From Chrysophaeum taylorii (Eukaryota; Sar; Pelagophyceae; Pelagomonadales; Pelagomonadaceae), in contig JAQMWT010000044.1 of NCBI GenBank assembly GCA_029834535.1, forward strand, positions 1 to 64,000: 64,000 nt of DNA, in the 5' to 3' direction. Both the position numbers and the translations under genes were made by a program. The notes under the pieces are model-generated. The model worked only from the letters and a program-made list of their open reading frames with translations, ran no database searches and was not told the DNA's origin. Below, piece after piece: positions 1 to 10,720 of the stretch (position 1 is the stretch's first letter; each line of letters opens with the position of its first letter).

Positions 1-3000
1 TCCGCTAGACGCGCCGGTTGCGTTTCCCTGCGGGTACGGGCGGCTAAGTCAGTTTCGTGAGGGATCCCACTGTCGTCCCTCACTTCTGCGTTTGTGACTA
101 CACCCACTATCTCTGCACCCGGCCATCCTTGTGTGCTGGCTTGCCCTGTGACGCGTCGATGAGGTCGTGGCCTACTCGCCCTTTCGTCGCTCGCTCTAAT
201 TCTGATTTTGCGTGTGATACCTGACCTTTGTCGTCACGCCGTTTCACGAGCCGGAACAGAAGTTTACGGTTGTGTACATGTTGGCCGCGAATCTATTGGA
301 CTCGACCCTGAGGCTCCATGATCGAGGGCACGCATCATACCACATGAAGGTTGGTGTCGCCACGCTGGAAGCCGCTGGAAGAGGATACAAGAGTCTGTTT
401 TATACTGCTTCAGCTGACGAAGATGAGACTGAGTTTGAGGCGAGGTCTGCGCCAGAGCACCTCCTGAATCTCTCCAGAAGAAGAACAAAAGACGTCAAAG
501 AATAAGCCACGACTCAGGCTTCATTATGCTTGGTTTGACTTCCACCATATCGTTTGTTATTATTTGCTGGCGCTGGTATCGGGTTTGGGATCCAACGCAA
601 ATGAGCATCTATGGAACCTCTTTTCGCAGTGTTGGCTTTGGACTCATGTCCACAAGCGCGAGCTGTTTTCCAGCTCAACTTTCCTAAGATCCCCGTACGT
701 GCTTCGCACTGGGGTCTCATCGTCGCACGTACTATGGTCTTGTCACCTACATAAGGACCGGCTGTAGCATTCGTACTTCCACGCTCAGTCCTCCTTGTAT
801 TATGGCTCGACCGCGAACCTGCACTACAGGGACGCGCGCTGGTGCTGCCATCACCTCGTGGGTTCTGCGTCATTTCCGCAATGCACCTCACGGATTGGAC
901 GATGGACGTTGGAACAGAGCCATCCGGCATTCCTTTCATCCATCAGTTCTACATTCCGCGTGTGGTTGACTTTTACAGTATTACCCAAAATTGCTGTGTT
1001 CGCGCACGCGCCTACAGCAATGTGTGGCTTGTCATTACACCATTGACGCGAGTGCCACCCAATTTGCACACGTTTCGGGCCAGCGTTAGGCTTTCCGGTG
1101 GTCACCCTCTGATTGTGGTGAGACAAGCCATCTACGCGACCAGCCATCGGCCCCACGGTGACGGGCGCACAAAGTTGCAGATGGGCCCTCACGTTTCCAA
1201 TGTGCGACCACTGTCCGTTGCATCAGGAGTATCGCGACTGTCCACGACGGAAATGGGGCGCATTTCGCAATCGCGGCTATGCGGAAGATGCTAGCATGGC
1301 GCCTCCTGCGACTATGATGCGCATCGTACTCGCGCATTTCATTCGATCCCGTGGATTCGCAATCAGGGTCAACTACGGAATATCACTACCGCGACGATGG
1401 CCAATCCCGATTACCGTCTTTGTTTTCATCTTGTCATCGACTCGCGTATTCCCACGCTCGACCCTGACGCCCGACAATGTCCATCCATCAAGATCACTTA
1501 CTCCAGCAAACCAAACGTCACTGTTCCCACTGCCACCCCACCACCACCGTTGGTTGTATCGCCTGGGACGGCTCAATCTTTTCAGGGGGCACCGTCGCCA
1601 CTGCTGTGATGCAGAGCAACCAAGTCTCTACGACCGCTGAAGAGGACGGCACATTGAAGGAGCGACCAGCGTATTTCAAGACGTACGCAGTTCCGTGGGC
1701 GGACGCGCCTAACGACGAACATGGTTATCCTGTACCAGTGGTGCCTCCTCATTTAGCTGATCAAGAAGCATGTCATCCCTCCGACTGTCGCGCAGGTCGA
1801 AGAAGGTGATGGCTGCGCTGGGCATTACAGACCATCCCGCTTTAAATGAGGATGAAAAACGGATGATGCGACATTTGCTTTCCTACTCGTGGGCATTCTT
1901 TGATGACGTGATGAGACCCGTTGATTCGCCTGAGGTCACCCTCCGGTTCAAAGAGGACAATCCGAACCCGATTAAGTTGTCGCCGTATCGGTTGTCAGGA
2001 GAAGATCGAGTGCTTGAGACTTCAAATCGAGGAATGGAGTCGAGACGGAGTTGTCCGTCCCGCGCTCTCCTTGGGGTTTTCCTATCCTGATGCTGCCTAA
2101 GAGGGGCTGAGCAGGCACTTCCAACGCCAGAGCGGCTGTCGACCTGCGGCGCCTCAACAAATTGCTCAAGGATGACAGTTGGCCGAGCGTGAGCATGACC
2201 GACGCGTTGATGTTTCTCACCGAAGTTCGTCGTTCTAGCATGGACATCCGATGGGGTTACCACAATTTGCGATTGTCAGCGGACGCGCAGGATGTAGTGA
2301 CCTTCACGTCCTTTGGGAGCATTCAGCTATATGCGTTTACCTTTGGGAGTCAAGCTGGCAGCCTGTTCTGCAAGCAACTCAACACCGATCTGTCGCTGGT
2401 TGTACCGTGACCTAGTGGCTTATATCGACGACATTTTGGCTGGGCATGCAGACACTAACAGTCATTTGCAATGCCTTGTTCAAGTCATTCCCCACTTGGC
2501 GTCGGGTAAGCGGCAAGGTTAAGAAGATCCACTTCATGAAGGAGGTCATTGTTCTTGGGGCTGTCTACCCTGGAATGGACTTCTCCCGTCACCAAGATCG
2601 ACGGAGGCCATCCGGCATATGCCAATCCCTGGTACTTTGTCAGATGCTGATCCCAAAAGCAAGTCCGCTCCTTCCTTGGGATGGGGAGTTTTTGTCGTCG
2701 TTATGTGCGCAATTTCGCGCGAGTCGCGGCCGTTAAGACAGTTGACTTTGCCAGATGTTAAGTTCGAGTGGACGAAAGAGTGTCAAGAGGCCTGGGATGC
2801 CATCATCGAAGCTATTGTTACTTCTAAGGGCATTTACCATCCGGACTACTCATTGCCGTTCTACATTCTCGCAGATGCATCTGCGCATGGATTAGGCGCT
2901 TACTTGTTTCAGAAAGTGCCAGTCGTTGGTGACGATGGAAAAGAACGGGTGGAGGGAGAGTTATCGAGTACTGGAGTCGAACCGTGCCTAAGTCGATGAG

Positions 3001-5220
3001 GAAGTATGATCCTCGGCGCTTGGAACTCCTCGCAGTCTCTCTGCTCTCGAAAATTTCCGATTTTATATCGAAGGTCATCAGACAAAGTTAGAGACGGATC
3101 ATCGTAACTTAACGTTTCTGCGGGATTCGAATCATACGTCTGGACAGTTAGCACGATGGGCTATGCGGCTTGCTGCGTTCGATCGGGAGCTCGGATACAA
3201 ACCTGGAAGCTCCCCGGGCATGCGCATCCCTGATTGCCTGTCGCGCAATCCAATCGACAAGTTAATCGAGCAGGACGAAGACGGAGAACCGATCAATGAA
3301 GCGTATCTGATCTTCCAGGAGATCCCCACCGATGTTCCGGGCACAGCGTGCTTCACCTTCTCATCAGTGACGATGTCTCTGTTGGCAGACAGGGAGTATA
3401 CTGCAGCTCTAGCAGCAGTTAGTACGCGTCGGAGCGCGCCGCCGCCTCAATTTGCGTACGAAGCCGATCCGGTAGACCCCGTTGAACGGCTCCTTTTGCT
3501 GATCAAGCTGAGGATGAGATCACTCTCGAGGAGATAGCTAGAACAGATTGAAGACAAGACTTGCACGCAGATCCGTCAGAGCCTCGATTCGGAGCAGAAG
3601 GATCCACGCGATAAGCCACCCCTGCCGTACGAGATCGAAGACAACGTACAAGGTTGACGAGTCAGAATCTCGACGTCTGATTGTGGTCCCACAGTCGATG
3701 CAGGAGCGTGTGATCACCATGCACCATCGAGGGCTGTTCGGGCGCCATGTGGGACGAGATTCGACAGCGAGCCAGATTTTGGAGCGATACTGGTGGCCCA
3801 ACGTCATATCGTCGGTCACCGACTTCATCAAGGCCTGCATCATCTGTCAAAGTTCGATCCACTGTGCCGAAGCGCTATGGCCTCCTTTGCCAACCGAATC
3901 GCATTGGTGATTGCTATGTCCTAGGAATGGATCTCTTTGGACCACTGAGAGGAGCCGACTTGCACACGTATATCCTCGCGATGTACGACGCTGCGTCGCA
4001 TTTTCTCAAGCTGGCGTTGATAAATACCAAGCATGACTACGCGATCTTGAATGCATTTGTTGACAGATTGTCCTCGAGGGATGTCTCCCGCGGTGTATAG
4101 TTACGGATAATGGTAGTGAGTTCGCGAAAAGTTGTTCCGGACGTTCGTTCGTCAATTCAACGTTCGATACCGCACGACCATTCCTTATCACCCACAGAGT
4201 AATCATACTGAGCGAGTCAATCGGTTCATCAAGGCCTTCCTCCGGGCCGCGATGGATGAGCAGCGCCAAACGGACTGGTCTATTTTTGTCCAGTACGTGG
4301 CTTTCATGTACAACCGGATGTATATGCCCGGAACAAAGATCTCGCCGTTTATGATGCGTACCGGCAAGCAACCCCTGTTACCGCCTGATTACAACATCTT
4401 GGGCGAACAGCGTGGTCTGCCTCAATCGCGTCAACAGATCCTGACGGACTTTAAGCACAAGTTTGAATTTTACAGTCAACTCGTCGCTCGGGCACATCAA
4501 AAGGCCCAGGAGACTCAGAAGATCAACTACGACGCCCATCAGATCGACATCCAGTTCTCTCCTGGCGATTATGTCCTGCGTTTTGTGCCTAAGACGCGTC
4601 ACAAGTTGCGGCCTATTTGGCGTGGCCCATATATTGTTACCAAGAAGAAGTCTCCAGTCGTTTACGAAAAAGACGTGCACGACGACAATGCCGAACCTGT
4701 TAGGTATGCAGCAGATTGTGCCTTTGAAAGTGCCGATAATCGACACCTCTTCGCCCCCTGCACACGCCTTCAGACCGCGACCGCTTTAAGCACGGCAAAT
4801 TTGTCATTTTCGGGTCAAAGCACGAGGTAATGCGTGGAAGAAACGTATCTATGTTGCCGAGGTCTATGAAGACTATGATCACGACAATGATACTGTGGCA
4901 TTACACTTTTTACTGATCTAGGTTCACGCGATGACCCCGTGTTTTCGACCCTACCAAGCCTCTAACTGAGCGACAGCTCAGACCAGAATACAAAGATCGT
5001 GACGGATGCAGTTTCACTCGTTTTCGAGCGAACATGGATGGCTGTGAGCCTTGTGTCAACGATTTCCACCCTGACGAGATCGATACCCTTGTCACTAACT
5101 TCAGCCTCCACAGCAACAAAGTCCCTACGGACATCGCTGAACGCGCTTATCGTCTCATTCGTGAGCGCGACCTTCGTCACCCTTGAAGTCGAGGACGACT
5201 TCACCTTAAGTAGGGGCTCC
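1..5220 (+). mobile_element. Ty3/gypsy-type LTR retroelement, decayed internal region
   Basis: Fossil element whose left end lies outside the window. In order along the + strand I can recognise a weak gag-like leader (to about 1.7 kb), a reverse transcriptase region with a YIDDIL core (about 2.1-2.6 kb), an RNase H region (about 2.75-3.1 kb), an integrase zinc-binding region (about 3.65-3.9 kb) and an integrase core and C-terminal region (about 3.9-4.8 kb). The RT, RNase H, integrase order is that of Ty3/gypsy. It is broken, with roughly ten or more breaks, so it looks old. It ends at a TG-starting repeat taken as its 3' LTR. No 5' LTR was seen. Confidence 0.85.
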
Positions 5221-5564
5221 TGTGGCGGTAATAATCCCCCCACTTATGTGCCTGTTTGTTTCTGATTTGAATTTGGTGTCATGCTTGACACCCACACCTG
5301 CTTCTCCAAGGATACTCTGTACCGAGACCTGTGTTGCTCTTGCCGATCTAGCATATCTTGCTGGATCACCCATTAATCTATCGATTCTTGTTGTTTCCTT
5401 GAAATTACCCTCTTTGAATGTTCGACAGCATGGCGTGAGCGGAGTGTGAGCGCTTGGTTGGACGTGTGGTGGAACCACCCGTGGTTCAGGACCGTTGAGC
5501 GGTCACGTTGTGACCGACGGTTAGGCGAAGAGGGGCGGGTGAGCTGAGTTTCCACCACATAGAT
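5221..5564 (+). repeat. Presumed 3' LTR of the gypsy-type element
   Basis: Begins TGTGGCGGTAATAA directly after a short purine-rich stretch at the end of the retroelement and may end at a CA near 5564. The start is well supported because two inverted copies further right end with the complementary CCGCCACA. The right border is a guess from the terminal CA. No 5' LTR is available for an age estimate. Confidence 0.55.
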
Positions 5565-5565
5565 C

Positions 5566-6031
5566 GGCAAGAGCAACACAGGTTCTCGGTACAGGAGTAT
5601 CCTTGGAGAAGCAGGTGTGGGTGTCAAGCATGACACCGCCAAATTCAAGGTAACAGGCAGGTAACAGGCACATAAGGGGGGGGGGAATGGTTATTACCGC
5701 CACATCCAGCAAGATATGCCACAACGTGACCGCTCAACGGTCCTGAACCACGGGTGGTTCCACCACAGGTCCAACCAAGCGCTCACACTCCGCTCACGCC
5801 ATGCTGTCGAACATTTAATTGAGGGTAATTTCAAGGAAACAACAAGAATCGATAGATTCCAATGGGTGATCCAGCAAGATATGCTAGATCGGCAAGAGCA
5901 ACACAGGTTCTCGGTACAGGAGTATCCTTGGAGAAGCAGGTGTGGGTGTCAAGCATGACACCGCCAAATTCAAGGTAACAGGCAGGTAACAGGCACATAA
6001 GTGGGGGGGGGGAATGGTTATTACCGCCACA
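5566..6031 (-). repeat. Two inverted partial copies of the same LTR
   Basis: 5566-5703 is the inverted complement of the first ~130 bases of the LTR at 5221. 5719-6031 is the inverted complement of most of it (5221 to about 5508). Both copies end in ...TTATTACCGCCACA. The arrangement is a direct LTR facing one short and one long inverted LTR copy, giving a long inverted repeat of roughly 290 bp per arm. It probably results from insertion of a second element or solo LTR in opposite orientation followed by rearrangement. The left part of a LINE 3' tail abuts the right end. Confidence 0.7.
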
Positions 6032-6163
6032 GCGGCAGCATGCGTACGACCTACGGGCGGGGCCCGTCCTCTCTTCGCCTGCCCCACGCCTCGGCGATGA
6101 CCCCGACTAGGTCCCGCGTACTTATCTCCGCCCGTCAGGCACATCCCTCATACCCCACAAACC
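6032..6163 (+). mobile_element. LINE 3' tail fragment (same family as 47281-48960)
   Basis: About 130 bases are nearly identical to 48792-48922, the end of the coding part and start of the tail of the LINE segment further right. The match starts exactly where the inverted LTR ends and stops after ACCCCACAAACC, where the sequence changes to an unrelated stretch. The rest of the LINE tail (ACCCACATCC...CTCTTAG) is present at about 7279-7331 in the opposite orientation. Confidence 0.8.
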
Positions 6164-6222
6164 TAATAATTGTCCGAGAAACCTACATTTGGGATTTTAC
6201 AGCTTTGTAGGCTGAACGTCAA

Positions 6223-6317
6223 TTTAGCCAAACGCGGCATATATTGTTAGATTTAGGCGGAGGTTTGGGGGGAGTGTTAGGGGATACTATGAATGACGTC
6301 ATCCACTCTCGGACCCT
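6223..6317 (+). repeat. Left arm of a perfect 95-bp inverted repeat
   Basis: Starts TTTAGCCAAACGCGG and ends CTCGGACCCT. I compared it base by base with the reverse complement of 7332-7426 and saw no mismatch. The Helitron-like unit A begins at the very next base (6318). The 59 bases before it (6164-6222) match nothing else I recognised. Confidence 0.9.
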
Positions 6318-7331
6318 AAGTGCAGGCCAGTAAGTTCACCTACTCCCAATCTCTAGCCCCAGTAAGTTCACCTGGTCCCAGTAAGTTTCATATAAGTTCA
6401 CCTGGGTCAGTAAGTTCACCTAGCTCACACCAACTCCTTTGAGCTCGTCGCTCTCGCCTCCGCCAATCTAAGCTGCTTTGATCCGCACGCGCCGCCAACC
6501 TTTGAGTTTACTCTAAAAACCCTTTACTCTAAAACCCCCAGTAAGTTCACCTGGTCCCAGTAAGTTCACCTGGTCACTCAGTTCACCTAGTCCCAATCTC
6601 AAACCCCAGTAAGTTCACCTGGCCCAGTAAGTTAACCTATATTGCGCGTGTAGACGCCGGGAGGGGGCTTATCGGTATTGCGCAGCACGTGTGGGGTAGG
6701 GTGGGGTCGTCGACTCAGAAGAGCATATCCTCGGGGTTGCCGATCGACAGAGAGCCACGTAGAGCTGGACGTGGCAGAAGACGGGCTTGGGCAAGAGGAC
6801 GCCAACCTCGCGGGGCGTCTGGCCCTGGCTCTTGTTGATCGTTTGGCGTAGGCGGGCCTTAAGGGATACAGGTTGGAGGAGCCTCGGTGACAACGACACG
6901 ATAGATCATGTATCTGGTACCGTTGCAGTGGCCGTGCGACGGGTCGAGGTTTCGAAGACCTTAAGCTCGCGCTCAAAGTCAGCATCCCGTTGGTTGTCAG
7001 GGAGTTGAAAACTCTACTGTAAAGAGCGAGGCGTCGTCTTCCGACCCAGCCTAGTCAGCCGAAAAGAACTCCGACGCCTCGTCTCCGGGAAAAAAAGGCC
7101 GCGGTCATGCGCGCGTTGTCAGCATCGACAGCATCGTTTCGACGGGGCGTGAGAATGGCGCGCTGAAAGAGCCGCCGCGGGTCGTGGAAATAGTCTGCGA
7201 GGTCGCCGTAGACGGCTTGGAGGATCACTGTCTGGCTCTCGCGCCTACCTGATCCTTACTCTCGCGCCTACCTGATCCTGATCCTTACCCTAAGAGGGGG
7301 GGTGTGTGTGGGGAGCATGAAGGATGTGGGT
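6318..7331 (-). mobile_element. Helitron-like unit A with PIF1-type helicase C-terminus
   Basis: Begins AAGTGCAGGCCAGTAAG like the other units of this family. It then carries an array of GTAAGTTCACCT motifs (at least six exact copies), a conserved block around 6440-6540, and an antisense helicase remnant at about 6640-7200. Minus-strand translation gives ILTPRRNDVVDADN-like, VFNSLT.NGML-like and TINKSQGQT...VGVLLPKPVF..QLYVALCR stretches, the C-terminal signature of Helitron/PIF1 helicases, interrupted by frame changes. The right end differs from other units: 7279-7331 is the inverted remainder of a LINE tail. Non-autonomous and broken. Confidence 0.75.
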
Positions 7332-7426
7332 AGGGTCCGAGAGTGGATGACGTCATTCATAGTATCCCCTAACACTCCCCCCAAACCTCCGCCTAAATCT
7401 AACAATATATGCCGCGTTTGGCTAAA
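7332..7426 (-). repeat. Right arm of the perfect 95-bp inverted repeat
   Basis: Exact reverse complement of 6223-6317. It begins AGGGTCCGAG immediately after the Helitron-like unit A and ends GTTTGGCTAAA. Without the 1014-bp unit the two arms would form a perfect 190-bp palindrome. Confidence 0.9.
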
Positions 7427-7428
7427 GT

Positions 7429-7679
7429 GTCGGATAAGAAAGTTCGTACGAGCCGTTAACTATGTTTCAGTTTGTACTAACACATACTCAACGGATCGCT
7501 GAGCTATGTTCATTTGTACTCAAGCAGTATGTGCCGCCACGCCGCGAGATCGTCGCGATGGAACTAGTCCCCATAGTGAAGTCGGCATCCTTTCGTCCCC
7601 TCACGCAAAAAAAGGAAAAAGCCCACGCGTTGTAGGACCCGTCGTTGCGGCGCGGGCTAGTCTCGTTTTCTTATCCGAC
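7429..7679. mobile_element. MITE-like segment with short terminal inverted repeats
   Basis: The left end reads GTCGGATAAGAAAG and the right end reads TTTTCTTATCCGAC, so 13 bases pair exactly, with weaker similarity continuing inward. The length of about 250 bp and lack of coding potential fit a miniature inverted-repeat element. I could not find a convincing target-site duplication, so the type is unassigned. Confidence 0.4.
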
Positions 7680-7729
7680 CCTACTGCACTTGTTTAAAGA
7701 CAAACAGACAGACAGACAAACAGACTCCA

Positions 7730-8506
7730 CGTGACCTGAGCGATTTGCGCTCTGCGATCGACGAGGGCTCCATCAAAGACCTCATTATATCGCCGTGCTC
7801 GTGCATTCGCACCATTCCCGCCCAATTCCGCGAGGCATGGGCATGTGCAATGGCCGAGGTGTGTTCGTGGTTTGAAGACGCCACTTCCGATCACGCTCGT
7901 GACCGTGCCCTCCTTTGGTACATGAGCCTTCACAGCCTACTTCTTCGGCGAGCACCACGAGGCGGTGCCCGTCGGCCCGACGTGCTCACTGACCGCTTTG
8001 CAGCCTTCGCCGCTGGGCGTTACGACCTCCTCATTGACGGCTACCTCCAAGACGTGACTCGCGTGCGCACCCATGTACGCTCACGGGCAGCCCCCGACGA
8101 TGACGCGGACGCACTTCGTGCATTGCGACTCGCTGAATCTGGCGACCTCTCTCGGGCATGCCGTATTCTCACCAGCCTGGGCATCGCCGAACCATGCCAC
8201 CCAGATGTCATGCGCCAACTCGTGTCCCAACATCCTGCTCGCAAGGAGGACCTTCACACTTTCCCCAACCACCCGCAAGGGCTCGCCACACTCTCGGTCG
8301 CCCTGCGTGAAACTTACCGCACGCTCCGGCCGAAGGCTGGTGTGGGCCCTGACCAGTGCCGCAGTGAATTCCTCTCCGTTTTCGCTCAGCCCTTCCCGAG
8401 CAACGTCAAGGCACGCTCGGCGATGGACAAAATCGACAACCTTGAAACCTTGTTCGTTCGTGGAGCTCTTCCTGGTAGAGAACCGAAACGTAAAGTGGCC
8501 AAATAA
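7730..8506 (+). mobile_element. LINE (non-LTR retrotransposon) fragment, region before the reverse transcriptase
   Basis: An open frame of about 258 codons encodes a protein with the run RALLWYMSLHSLLLRR, then RGG..R, then RF.AF..GRYDLL. I recognise this from the N-terminal part of reverse-transcriptase polyproteins in algal and other protist genomes. Near the end LRPKAGVGPDQ resembles the pre-RT linker. The frame stops at 8506 before any RT motif. It is probably the 5' part of the same LINE family whose 3' part lies at 47281-48960. It follows a (GACA/AAAC)-rich tract at 7690-7730. Confidence 0.6.
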
Positions 8507-8595
8507 GCTGCCCTTACTATTCGGCCAACTTCCACTTTGGCAATCCGGTAGAGAACGAGTCTTAGCAAATTTTGCAACTTTGGTGGAGAATTAGT

Positions 8596-9219
8596 CTAGG
8601 GCCCCGCCGCTGTCGAAGTCGACGAGCCCTCCAGTTTCGACACGCGCGCGTCCATGGCGCTCATGGAGGCGTTGATGTCTTCGAGGAGGGCCACGATGTT
8701 CTGGGGGTTGACGTCAGAGGCAACTGGCAAGGTCTCCGGGGGTGTCCCAGTGGGGTCGGAGGAGGGAGTGCGCTGCCCATTACTGGTGGCCGATGGAATC
8801 GGTGGAACTGAAGAGCCCGAGGACGCGGTTGTGTAGTCGGCAGCTCCAAACACAGTCGGGCTCGCGCCCAACTGGACGAGCCCGAGCTTCATCATGTTGA
8901 GCTCGTTCTCGACCTTGTCGAGACAGTTGTCGATCTTGTCGAGACGGTTGTCGATCTTGTCGAGACCCTTGTCGAGACGGTTGTCGACCTTGTCGAGACC
9001 TTGCTTGAGATCGTTCTTGAGCTCCTTGTAAGCGGCGAAACCAGCACCTATGGTGCCGATCACAGTTGTTGCGCCTAGTGTAGCGACATCCCAGTCGACA
9101 GCCGCGCGTTTTGGGGCCGATCGACGCCCTGGCGCGGACGTCGACGCCAGCTTGAAGTCCTGCTTCACAAAGCTTCGAACAACGACGAGCGTTCTGGTCG
9201 CGCTGAGGAGGGAGCGCAT
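8596..9219 (-). CDS. Hypothetical coiled-coil protein with N-terminal presequence-like region
   Basis: An intact ATG frame of 207 residues. The first ~40 residues are rich in R, S and A with almost no acidic residues, like a mitochondrial presequence. Residues about 45-65 form a glycine/alanine-rich hydrophobic segment that could be a membrane helix. Then comes a coiled coil built on repeated LDKIDNRLDK heptads (about 70-115), a Ser/Pro/Thr-rich linker and a second short coiled coil near the C-terminus. I do not recognise the family. It sits between a LINE fragment and a Helitron-like unit, so it may be cargo or an ORF of a mobile element. The repeated LDKIDNRLDK bases also look like a small tandem repeat. 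Confidence 0.5.
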   Translation of the reverse strand: MRSLLSATRTLVVVRSFVKQDFKLASTSAPGRRSAPKRAAVDWDVATLGATTVIGTIGAGFAAYKELKNDLKQGLDKVDNRLDKGLDKIDNRLDKIDNCLDKVENELNMMKLGLVQLGASPTVFGAADYTTASSGSSVPPIPSATSNGQRTPSSDPTGTPPETLPVASDVNPQNIVALLEDINASMSAMDARVSKLEGSSTSTAAGP

Positions 9220-9259
9220 CTCGTCTACCTAACCTAAAAGCCGGTCTTTAAAGGTCGAC

Positions 9260-10719
9260 AAGTGCAGGCCAGTAAGTTCACCTAGTCCCAATCTCTAACC
9301 CCCAGTAAGTTCACCTAATCCTAGTAAGTTTCATATAAGTTCACCTGGTCAGTAAGTTCACCTAGTCCAAATCTCTAACCCCAGTAAGTTCACCTGGTCC
9401 AGTAACTAACTAACTTCAGACCTCTCCCGAGCATGGGAGCCAGGGACCGACAGGTGCCAGTCCGGAATCACGGGCCTGTAGACGAGGAGCGCCGAAAGGT
9501 CGGTCGGCGGAGAGTGACCATCAAGCTTGTCGCCATGCGACGAGGAGACCGCGATGTGACTGACAACCAACTCGTCGATAACCTTCCGTCTTCGCCCCCC
9601 GGCCATACCCCGTCCCACTGCGAACGTTCCGGCTGCCAACCGGCCCGCCCGGGAGGCGAATAGGTGCCAACCTACGCCGGGAGGGCGGATGCCCTCGCAA
9701 GGCTCAGGATTCATGAGGCACCGTCCTCCATCGCAACCGCAGTCGGCGATCAGGGTCCAGTAAGTTTCATATAAGTTCACCTGGTCAGTAAGTTCACCTA
9801 GCTCACACCCACTCCTTCGAGCTCGTCGCTCTCGCCTCCGCCAATCTAAGGCGCTTCGATCCGCACACGCCGCTAACCTTTGAGTTTACTCCAAAACCCC
9901 CAGTAAGTTCACCTGGTCTCAGTAAGCTCACCTGGTCACTATATTCACATAGTCGCAATCTCTAACCCCAGTAAGTTCATCTTGTCCCAGTAAGTTCACC
10001 TACAGTGCGCGTGTAGACGCCGGGAGGGGGCTTGTCGGTATTGCGCAGCACGTGTGGGGTAGGGTCGTCGACTCAGAAGAGCATATTCTCGGGGCTGCCG
10101 ATCGACAGAGAGCCACGTACCGCTGGACGTGACAGAAGACGGGCTTGGGCAAGAGGACGCGGACCTCGCGGGGCGACTGGCCCTGGCTCTTGTTGATCGT
10201 TTGGCGTAGGCGGGCCTTAAGGGATACAGGTTGGAGGAGCCTCGGTGACAACGACACGATAGATCATGTATCTGGTACCGTTGCAGTGGCCGTGCGACGG
10301 GTCGAGGTTTCGAAGACTTTAACCTCGCGCTCAAAGTCAGCATGCCGTTGGTTGTCAGGGAGTTGAAAACTCGACTATAAAGAGCGAGGCGTCGTCTTCC
10401 GACCCAGCCTAGTCAGCCGAAAAGAACTCCGACGCCTCGTCTCCGGGAAAAAAAGGCCGCGGTCATGCGCGCGTTGTGAGCATCGACAACATCGTTTCGA
10501 CGGGGCGTGAGAATGGCGCGCTGGCTAAAAGAGCCGCCGCGGGTCGTGGAAATAGTCTGCGAGGTCGCCGTAGACGGCTTGGAGGATCACTGTCTGGCTC
10601 TCGCGCCGACCTGATCCTTCCTCTCGTGCCTACCTGATCCTTACCCTAAATCGAGGGACAGACAGACATTTAAAGACAGACAGACAGACAAACAAACATC
10701 TGTCGATTAGTAGTTAGGA
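9260..10719 (-). mobile_element. Helitron-like unit B with helicase C-terminus
   Basis: Same layout as unit A: start AAGTGCAGGCC, GTAAGTTCACCT array, conserved block near 9800-9900, second array, then the antisense helicase remnant at about 10000-10560. It ends in a (CAGA/AAAC)-rich tract and ATCTGTCGATTAGTAGTTAGGA-like sequence. Read on the minus strand this gives a terminus starting TCCTAACTACTAATCGAC. An extra ~340 bp (9415-9755), absent from the other units, lies between the two array blocks; I see nothing identifiable in it. Confidence 0.75.
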
Positions 10720-10720
10720 C

